11,415 nucleotides of DNA from Acidobacteria bacterium UBA823. GTDB lineage: Bacteria > Acidobacteriota > Vicinamibacteria > Vicinamibacterales > UBA823. This document shows, piece after piece, positions 5,335 through 11,415 of this stretch (position 1 is the first letter of the stretch; each line of letters opens with the position of its first letter). Under the pieces are notes generated by a model. That model saw only the letters and a list, made by a program, of their open reading frames with translations. It had not been told where the DNA came from and ran no database searches. The DNA is taken from the NCBI GenBank assembly GCA_002296225.1, contig DBHR01000043.1, forward strand, positions 53,836 to 65,250. The letters are read 5' to 3'. Made by a program: the position numbers and the translations under genes.

Positions 5335-7113
5335 CTACCGCGTGGAGGACGCCGTTTCGGGGTCGGCACCGGTCGTGCGGAGGATCGCGTAGGTGGGAAG
5401 GCCGATGGCGGAGAAGCGATTCATGATTTCCTTGGCCGGCGAACTGCTCGGATCTTCAGCTTGGAACTTGATCTTCACGTAGGCATCCAGTTTCGCAGCG
5501 ACGTCCGGATCTTTGAAGGTGGTCTGATCCATCGTGAGGCAGTTCTTACACCAGGTGGCCCACATGTCGACGAGCACAAGCTTGTCCTCGGCGCGTGCGG
5601 CCTCGAGCCCTTCGGACATGGACGCGTACCAGCCCTCCTCCAGCTTTTCTTCGACACTGCTTGCGACTGCCCCGGCGTCGACCCAGCGGTTCTCAAAGAT
5701 TCCGTAGGCGACGTAGCCGTAGTAGGCTGCGGTGGCCAGGATGAAAAAGCCGAAGGCATGCTTGACCCGGACTGTCCATGTGCCAGGCTTTGGCAGGAAC
5801 GAGAGACCAGCTCCCGCCATCGGCCACGGCAGCGCCATGCCGATGCCGAGGCAAAACGGCAGCAGCAGTGCCACGGTCGTGCCAGCGGCATATAGGTCGC
5901 TTGAGAACAGGATGACCTGGATCACGACTGGCGCCACGCACGCGCCGGCCAGCAACGCAGCCACGGCACCCATTCCGAACGCGGCCAGGAATGAGCCTTT
6001 CTCGTTGTTGCCGATCTGCAGCCTTGACTGGAAACGCGAGAAATCGATGACGATTACGTCGAACATGGCGAGTGCCAGCACGACGAACAGCACCGCGATT
6101 CCGATGTTGAACCAGGGTGACGCGTTGATCGTACCGAAAGTGCCAGCGGTGAGGATGACGAGCAGCCCGAGACCGCCGTAGACTGTAGCCATTGCTGCGC
6201 CGTAGGTGCCTCCCAATAGCAGGCCTCGGGTTCGTGAGCCAGCTTGGACGCCAGCCCCGATGATGGCGATGTTGATCGGAATCATTGGCAGCACGCAGGG
6301 CGTTAGGTTAAGCGCGAGACCGCCGATGAGGACGAGTGCCAGAATGGCCAGCACCCCGCGGCCCTCGAACCAGCCCAGTTGAGTCTCACCGGATTCGGCG
6401 GCACTGACAAAGCTAAGGAAATCCTCAGAGTTGAGGTAGCCGCCTGTCGTACCGAGAAGATCGAGGTCGCTGAGCATGACGTCGGCGGCACTAGTCTCGC
6501 TCGCAGACGGCATATTTAATTCAGGAACGACGGAGCGGGCGTTCACCGCGGTTGGCTCTACAGAGTACTCGCCGCCGAACGCGATACCGCCGAAAACCTC
6601 TGCATACTGCGACGTGACGGGGTGATCCTTTGGCACGACCTGCACGGCCCACTCAAAGGTGGCTGTGGTCGGCATGTAGCACATCGTTTCGTCGCAGGCT
6701 TGGTAGCGGAGTGCGCCTGGCACCGCGTAGCTCCCCGCCGATAGATCATCGGCCAGTGCAAATACGATACCGATGGCGAAGCGCTCCTCGAAGACGGCCA
6801 ATGGCGTCTCTGCGCCAACCTGTTCGAGCAGACCAGCCTCGGGATACGTGATTTCTGTCGCCGTGATCCCGTTGGGCAGCGTCAGCTTCAGCACGGTCGG
6901 AATGAGAAAATCCTCAAGAGGCGTATCCGAATTCACGTGAAAGCCGGGTTCGAGCTGGACGTGGACAGCGGCGCGTATGGCCGTTCCCGCAACTGCGCCG
7001 TTAGTCTCCAGAAGAGTCTCGACCTGGATTGTTGGCGCCTGTGCGGACACCGGCACCACCAGGGCGAGGAGCGCCCACGCGGTGGTCGTCGCGATCATGC
7101 GCGTCGTGTTCAT
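5335..7113 (-). CDS. dsbD: Thiol:disulfide interchange protein DsbD (cytochrome c biogenesis type)
   Basis: Carries electrons from cytoplasmic thioredoxin across the inner membrane to periplasmic thiol proteins. 592 residues, near the E. coli mature length. A signal peptide (about 1-25, ending VSAQA) precedes an N-terminal immunoglobulin-like domain with the redox pair CDETMC (Cys140, Cys145). The membrane domain (about 253-470, six or more visible spans) has 'LTPCVLPMIP' (Cys273) and 'GACVAPVV' (Cys392). The C-terminal thioredoxin domain has 'WATWCKNC' (Cys522, Cys525) and the cis-Pro segment 'GLPTYAIL'. All six redox cysteines are present. The C-terminus stops about 15 residues after the cis-Pro strand, shorter than the E. 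coli protein. ATG 7113 is chosen because it directly precedes the signal peptide; the open frame reaches ATG 7242, but the extra 43 residues cross the promoter region and look non-coding. It is divergent from the M1 peptidase gene. Confidence 0.95.
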   Translation of the reverse strand: MNTTRMIATTTAWALLALVVPVSAQAPTIQVETLLETNGAVAGTAIRAAVHVQLEPGFHVNSDTPLEDFLIPTVLKLTLPNGITATEITYPEAGLLEQVGAETPLAVFEERFAIGIVFALADDLSAGSYAVPGALRYQACDETMCYMPTTATFEWAVQVVPKDHPVTSQYAEVFGGIAFGGEYSVEPTAVNARSVVPELNMPSASETSAADVMLSDLDLLGTTGGYLNSEDFLSFVSAAESGETQLGWFEGRGVLAILALVLIGGLALNLTPCVLPMIPINIAIIGAGVQAGSRTRGLLLGGTYGAAMATVYGGLGLLVILTAGTFGTINASPWFNIGIAVLFVVLALAMFDVIVIDFSRFQSRLQIGNNEKGSFLAAFGMGAVAALLAGACVAPVVIQVILFSSDLYAAGTTVALLLPFCLGIGMALPWPMAGAGLSFLPKPGTWTVRVKHAFGFFILATAAYYGYVAYGIFENRWVDAGAVASSVEEKLEEGWYASMSEGLEAARAEDKLVLVDMWATWCKNCLTMDQTTFKDPDVAAKLDAYVKIKFQAEDPSSSPAKEIMNRFSAIGLPTYAILRTTGADPETASSTR

Positions 7114-7204
7114 CAATCGTCGATGTATGGCAGAGCCATGTGATGCGGGCGCACGGATAAGAAACCCGCCTATGGGTAGACGATACGCGGGACCGTCCAG
7201 CCAT

Positions 7205-7224
7205 CCAATTTTACCAGTAATTGG
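7205..7224. repeat. Palindromic site overlapping the dsbD promoter
   Basis: CCAATT (7205-7210) and AATTGG (7219-7224) are perfect inverted arms around 8 nt. The proposed minus-strand extended -10 of dsbD lies inside this site, so a dimeric regulator bound here would block it. This is inference from symmetry alone. Confidence 0.3.
7208..7216 (-). promoter_or_regulatory. Extended -10 promoter for dsbD
   Basis: The minus strand reads TGGTAAAAT, a TGn extension plus TAAAAT (five of six matches). It predicts a start near 7201 and a leader of about 88 nt to ATG 7113. There is no recognisable -35 box. The same nine bases occur on the opposite strand at 7309-7317, before the divergent gene. Confidence 0.42.
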
Positions 7225-7308
7225 CAAGCTGTCCCGCTGCATCGTGGAAACGAGGCCTGTTTTTCAGCAGTCTTCCGACAGGTTCGGGCCTGGTTACCTG
7301 ACATCAGA

Positions 7309-7317
7309 TGGTAAAAT
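7309..7317 (+). promoter_or_regulatory. Extended -10 promoter for the M1 peptidase gene
   Basis: The sequence TGGTAAAAT is identical to the dsbD element on the other strand. It predicts a start near 7324 and a leader of about 75 nt before ATG 7399. The -35 position (CCTGGT) is poor. The rest of the 285-bp gap from 7114 to 7398 shows no gene. Confidence 0.42.
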
Positions 7318-7398
7318 GTTAACGCGGGTGCCCATCTGCGGTGATCCACGGGCTTCCCTGACTTTTTCGGCACACCGCCGGTTGGCAACGGGCCTTCC

Positions 7399-10173
7399 AT
7401 GTTGATGCTCCTACGGACCATTCCCAGCGCCGTCACCTTACTGGTGCTGTTCCTCTCACTCGGACTCGTTCAGGCTGCTCAGGGGCAGACGCCCGAGCGG
7501 CCCGAGACCGACCTCACACTGTTCTACCAGCAGCTCGAACGGACCATCATCTCCGGCCGCGCGGTGGCCTACCTTGGAATGCTGTCTCCCTCACTAGCGG
7601 CACGGCCAGGCACCCGCCAGTTCGTCACGCGAAACATTGTGACCGGCGTGACCAACGTGACGGTCAATGAACTAGGTCGTTTACCGCTGTCGGGCGTGCC
7701 TGAGGGACAAGGGTACGCCGTGCTGATTACGATCATCCGTGAGCAGCGGCTAGCCGGCAACGTTGCTACTTGGCTACTCAACATACGCCGAGACGTGGAC
7801 CCGGTAACGAATCAGGCGTTTCGGGATGGACCCGAGTGGCGGATCGTTGGCCAGGAACGGCTGACACAAGTGGGCGGCCTATTCCGCCTGGAGCTCCATC
7901 CTGAACGGCAGTACATCGTTCGCAATCTCACGATTTCGGCGACCGACTTAACACTGAAGTTACCGGAGGGGATAGCGTTCGTCGCCGATACCGGACAGGG
8001 GATTACGGCCTTAGTCCTACAAGGAGAGGGCGAGTTGGACTTCGCGCCAACGCCGACCGTCGAGCAGGCGCAGCTCAAACTTTTTTCCGGGTACAACGCG
8101 CTGCGGACGACGTTCACAAACGCGTTCATCCGGATGAACCCGAACGACTTCGACACACTAGTGTCGCAGCAGGCACTGTTGGAGCGCACCGTTGGCCTAC
8201 GTGACTATGAGAAAGCCCAGCAAGTCTTCGACAAGTACGCGCCCGAGTCGTATCTCGTCGATATTGGCCATCTGAGCGACGATGCGTGGTGGGTGCTGCC
8301 GAACCAGGGCGACCTGCTTGTCGAGCTGGAAACGCCGCACTACGGCGGGCTAACGTACGTCAAGGCGAACCGACGAGCCGAGGATATTCAGTTCTTTGAT
8401 CGTGAAGACCGGCGCAACATCTCGGTGTATGCGTCTGAAGAGAAGCTGGCGACGCGCGGCCGTTTCTACAACGAGGACGACCTGGTCGACTATGACATCG
8501 AAAGCTACGACCTCGACGTCCTGTTCCTACCGAGACGCGACTGGATCGAAGGACGCGCGACACTGAACATACGCGCCGTTCGTGATCTGTCGCTGCTTTC
8601 GATTCGCCTCGCCGACGCGCTTACGGTCGAAGCGGTCTCGGCCGAGCCATTCGGCCAACTCTTTCCGATCCGAACACAAGGCCAGAACACGATGATCCTT
8701 AACCTGCCGGCGCGAGTGGCGGCGGGCGATACGTTCACGTTGACCGTTGATTACAAGGGTGAGCTACCAGCGGAGGCAGTGGATCACCAAGCGGTCGTGC
8801 CGCGGAATCTGACGTTCCTCGACTCGTCACGGTTCGTGCACCCGACCATCCGCTCAATGCCCGAGCCGCACTATCTGTACAGCAGCCGGAGCCTCTGGTA
8901 TCCCCAGTCGACGGTGACCGATTTCGCGCCAGCGAAGTTGCGCATTACCGTACCGCCCGACTTCGAGTGCGTGGCCAGCGGGCAGTTGAGTGGCACTCCG
9001 CGCGAGCTCTACGGTGAGGAATCGGGCGGGATGCCGGACGGGTCCAGGGAGTATCACTTTGAGGCCGAACAGCCTATCCGATATCTGGCGGCCCTGCTAA
9101 GCAAGTTCGTGCACGTCGGGTCGAGCGAGGTCCAGCTACCCGCGATAGACGGGGAATTGGCCGCTGGCGCAGCGGTTCTGCCCCGGATCGCATTGTCGGT
9201 TGAGGCTAATGTGCGTCAGCGCCGCCAGGCGCGTCGGCTGTCGGAGCGGGCGCGGGAGATTCTGAGCTTCTACATGTCACTTGTCGGTGATGTGCCCTAC
9301 CGGAACCTAACCGTTGCGATGGTCGAAAGCGAACTACCGGGCGGGCACAGCCCGGCTCACATCTCGATGATTAATGAGCCGATGCGAGCCAGTAACCTGC
9401 TGTGGCGCCGCGACCCGGTCTATTTCGCTGATGCGCCTGACTTTTTTCTTGCCCATGAGCTGGCGCATCAGTGGTGGGGCCAAGCCGTCGGGTGGGGCAA
9501 CTACCACGAGCAGTGGCTGAGCGAGGGCTTCGCGCAATATTTCGCCGCGCTGTACACCCGGCACGCCGAGGGCGACGACGTGTTCCGGCGGGTCGTGCGG
9601 CAAATGCGCGAATGGGCGATGCAGCAGTCCGAACAAGGCCCCGTCTATCTAGGCTACCGGATCGGGCACATCAAGGGGGACACGAGGGTCTTTCGTGCGC
9701 TTGTGTACAACAAGGGCGCAATGGTTCTGCACATGCTGCACCGCCTGTTGGGGGACGACGTGTTTTTCCGCGGCGTGCGCCGCTTCTACGCCGACCGACG
9801 ATACCGGAAGGCAGGAACCGAGGATTTACGGCTGGCGTTCGAACAGGTATCGGATGTCCCGCTCACCCGCTTCTTTGAGCGTTACATCCACGCGACTGGC
9901 CTGCCTGACCTTTTGTTCACCTACACATTGGAAGCGGCTCCAGCTGCAGCAAGTACGTCGGCTGTGAGGCTACGATTCGAGCAGCAGACTGAGGAACTCT
10001 ATGACGTCCCGGTCACCGTGACGCTGCGGTACGCAACCGGTGACTCACAGAGCGTGGTTGTTGGCGTGACTGACCGCGTGACCGAAGCGCGGGTGCCACT
10101 GGCCGGGGTGCTACGTGGCGTCGACGTGAACCGGGATTTCGGGTCGTTGGCGCGCGTCGTCGATAGAAACTGA
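7399..10173 (+). CDS. Exported M1-family zinc metallopeptidase with a long N-terminal extension
   Basis: Predicted secreted or periplasmic gluzincin of 924 residues. A signal peptide (about 1-31, hydrophobic LLVLFLSLGLV, cleavage near AQGQ) is followed by about 330 residues of poorly recognised sequence. Its first half (about 35-155) could be an NTF2-like fold. M1 N-terminal beta domain features appear from about 375 (YDLDVLFLPRRDWIEGRATLNI). The catalytic domain has HELAH (His686, Glu687, His690), the third zinc ligand Glu709 in WLSEGF exactly 18 residues later, and the transition-state Tyr770 in YNKGAMVL. The GxMEN exopeptidase motif is replaced by ELPGGHSP (645-652), so simple aminopeptidase activity cannot be assumed. 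The first of two near ATGs (7399, 7405) is used; no Shine-Dalgarno sequence is clear. It converges with the aminotransferase gene across 45 bp with no evident terminator. Confidence 0.92.
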   Translation: MLMLLRTIPSAVTLLVLFLSLGLVQAAQGQTPERPETDLTLFYQQLERTIISGRAVAYLGMLSPSLAARPGTRQFVTRNIVTGVTNVTVNELGRLPLSGVPEGQGYAVLITIIREQRLAGNVATWLLNIRRDVDPVTNQAFRDGPEWRIVGQERLTQVGGLFRLELHPERQYIVRNLTISATDLTLKLPEGIAFVADTGQGITALVLQGEGELDFAPTPTVEQAQLKLFSGYNALRTTFTNAFIRMNPNDFDTLVSQQALLERTVGLRDYEKAQQVFDKYAPESYLVDIGHLSDDAWWVLPNQGDLLVELETPHYGGLTYVKANRRAEDIQFFDREDRRNISVYASEEKLATRGRFYNEDDLVDYDIESYDLDVLFLPRRDWIEGRATLNIRAVRDLSLLSIRLADALTVEAVSAEPFGQLFPIRTQGQNTMILNLPARVAAGDTFTLTVDYKGELPAEAVDHQAVVPRNLTFLDSSRFVHPTIRSMPEPHYLYSSRSLWYPQSTVTDFAPAKLRITVPPDFECVASGQLSGTPRELYGEESGGMPDGSREYHFEAEQPIRYLAALLSKFVHVGSSEVQLPAIDGELAAGAAVLPRIALSVEANVRQRRQARRLSERAREILSFYMSLVGDVPYRNLTVAMVESELPGGHSPAHISMINEPMRASNLLWRRDPVYFADAPDFFLAHELAHQWWGQAVGWGNYHEQWLSEGFAQYFAALYTRHAEGDDVFRRVVRQMREWAMQQSEQGPVYLGYRIGHIKGDTRVFRALVYNKGAMVLHMLHRLLGDDVFFRGVRRFYADRRYRKAGTEDLRLAFEQVSDVPLTRFFERYIHATGLPDLLFTYTLEAAPAAASTSAVRLRFEQQTEELYDVPVTVTLRYATGDSQSVVVGVTDRVTEARVPLAGVLRGVDVNRDFGSLARVVDRN

Positions 10174-10218
10174 GGGCGAACCGCCTCCGACAGTCCAGCC
10201 GTCGTTGATTTGCGGACT

Positions 10219-11415
10219 TCACGCGCTCAAGAATTCGCACGTGAACGAGGCAATCAGGTCGTAAATCTCGCTCAGCTCATTCGGCTTTGCCAGAAAGACA
10301 ACACGCATGAAGCCCTCGCCCGGTGGCAGTCCGAACCCAGAACCGTGGACGCACAACACGCCGGTCGATCGCAGCAACCCAAGGACGTAGTCCTCGTCAG
10401 TCTTGCCCGGCGGTAGGGTGACCTGCGGGACGGCGTAGAACGCCGAGGTCGGTGCCACGCAAGATACGCCGTCAATGGCGTTCAACCTCGCGGTCGTCAA
10501 TTCGGCGCGCTCGCGCAACTCAGCGCGGAAGGTATCTTGGTGTGACCGATCCTGGGTCAGGGCTGCCGTAATTGCCGCCTGCATCGGGCCGGTGCTACAC
10601 AGCCGGCCATCGGCTAGCTTTTTAATTCCAGCCAGAAGATCGTCGAGTCGGTTGCTCGTACCCACGGCCATCCAGCCGGCGCGCCACCCGGGCGCTAGAT
10701 ACGCCTTCGACAGTGACGAAAATGAAATGACTGGCGCGTTCGGGTCAAGGCTGCCAATTGGCGAGACTGGGCCATCGTAGGCGAGATCGGCGTAGACCTC
10801 GTCCGCGAGCAGGAGCAGGCCGTGACGACTGGCCAGAGCCAGCATTTCGCGCCTGGTCTCATCCGAATACACAGCACCCGTCGGGTTGTTAGGGCTGATC
10901 ATGACCAGCGCTCGCGTCTTTGGGCCGATCAGACTCCTAATGTGGTCGAGGTCGGGCATCCAGTTGTTATTCGGGTCGGTGCGATAGTAGGTAGCGTTCG
11001 CGCCAAGCTTAGCCAGGACAGCGGTGTAGAGCGGATAGGTGGGGACTGGCACGAGCACTTCCTGGCCCGCGTCGACTAGGGCGGTGAGCGCCAGTTCGAT
11101 CCCCTCAGATGTTCCCATCGTGAGCAGCACACGGTTGGCCGGAATGCTGAGCCCGCGGGCCGAGAAATCATCGGCGACTGCTTGACGCGCTGGCTCGATC
11201 CCCGGTGACGTCGTGTAGCCGTTGAGTCCCTCTCGCATCGCGCGTTCGACCGCGTCGAGGAGGTGCTGCGGCGTCTTGAAATCGAACAGAATCGGATCGC
11301 CGATGTTTAAGTACCGGACGCGCGTGCCGGCCGCTTCGACCTTTTTTGCCTCTGCCACAATGTTCCGGATGGCGTAGGAGAAGCCATGGACGCGGTTGGC
11401 GACCGGAATGGCTGA
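10219..11415 (-). CDS. PLP-dependent class I/II aminotransferase (AlaA-like), N-terminus cut by the window edge
   Basis: Fold-type I aminotransferase, probably moving amino groups between alanine or a similar amino acid and 2-oxoglutarate. The frame is open to the right edge: the residues before the GTG at 11358 (SAIPVANRVHGFSYAIRNI) belong to the protein, so the true start lies outside the window and that GTG is internal. Visible motifs are 'YLNIGDPILFDFKTP' (substrate-side loop), 'GYTTSPGIEPARQAVADDF', 'ISPNNPTGAVYS' (PLP-binding Asn), 'LLADEVYADLAYD' (Asp and Tyr for the cofactor ring), 'SFSSLSKAYLAPGWRAGW' (Schiff-base Lys) and 'FMRVVFLA' (carboxylate Arg). The GDP.LF.F.TP start and the overall pattern resemble E. 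coli AlaA more than AspC. It ends in TGA at a normal length. Confidence 0.92.
   Translation of the reverse strand, partial: SAIPVANRVHGFSYAIRNIVAEAKKVEAAGTRVRYLNIGDPILFDFKTPQHLLDAVERAMREGLNGYTTSPGIEPARQAVADDFSARGLSIPANRVLLTMGTSEGIELALTALVDAGQEVLVPVPTYPLYTAVLAKLGANATYYRTDPNNNWMPDLDHIRSLIGPKTRALVMISPNNPTGAVYSDETRREMLALASRHGLLLLADEVYADLAYDGPVSPIGSLDPNAPVISFSSLSKAYLAPGWRAGWMAVGTSNRLDDLLAGIKKLADGRLCSTGPMQAAITAALTQDRSHQDTFRAELRERAELTTARLNAIDGVSCVAPTSAFYAVPQVTLPPGKTDEDYVLGLLRSTGVLCVHGSGFGLPPGEGFMRVVFLAKPNELSEIYDLIASFTCEFLSA

Noticed and set aside
7114..7242. N-terminal extension of DsbD to ATG 7242
   Set aside because: The 43 extra residues lack family character and would place a signal peptide in the middle of the protein; the stretch contains the dsbD promoter and a palindrome.
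10174..10218. Bidirectional terminator between the convergent M1 and aminotransferase genes
   Set aside because: The 45-bp gap shows no convincing stem followed by a U-tract on either strand.

Overview
The window is ordinary bacterial chromosome with moderately high G+C, dense gene packing, ATG/GTG starts and the standard genetic code. No tRNA, rRNA, insertion sequence, prophage or CRISPR array was seen. The genes suggest a Gram-negative bacterium: a DsbD-type thiol transporter with a periplasmic domain, an exported M1 metallopeptidase, a YhaM-type exoribonuclease and an alpha-type glutamine synthetase. The combination, and the 'PGGHSP' form of the M1 peptidase, reminds me of Acidobacteriota (Vicinamibacteria-like), but that is recollection and not proof.

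Layout. Positions 1-1178 (minus) hold a PAS-containing sensor histidine kinase cut by the left edge. Positions 1246-1869 (minus) hold a membrane-anchored cysteine-rich protein of the PCYCGC-motif family. Divergent from it, 1973-2932 (plus) is a YhaM-like OB-fold/HD exoribonuclease, which converges with 2935-3411 (minus), a FabZ-like protein that has lost the usual catalytic histidine. Next are glnA (3616-4983, minus), an AT-rich leader with an inverted repeat, and dsbD (5335-7113, minus). A divergent promoter region separates dsbD from a large exported M1 peptidase (7399-10173, plus). A class I/II aminotransferase of the AlaA type (10219-11415, minus) is cut by the right edge.

The main discovery candidate is the gene at 1246-1869. 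Conventional reading stops it at a TGA (1384-1386) after 161 residues. The same frame continues for 45 more sense codons, and that continuation matches how the family ends. The TGA sits where homologues carry the first Cys of a CxxC motif, giving U-x-x-C. A 7-bp hairpin lies at the spacing, and with the loop guanine, expected of a bacterial SECIS element. TGA also ends three neighbouring genes at normal family lengths, so it is not globally reassigned. I read this as a candidate selenoprotein, in a family I do not know as an established selenoprotein family. It may also be leaderless.

The genes do not form one pathway. Two exported thiol proteins (the selenoprotein candidate and DsbD) lie in the same window but are not adjacent. 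The kinase lies 67 bp downstream of the selenoprotein on the same strand and could be co-transcribed with it.
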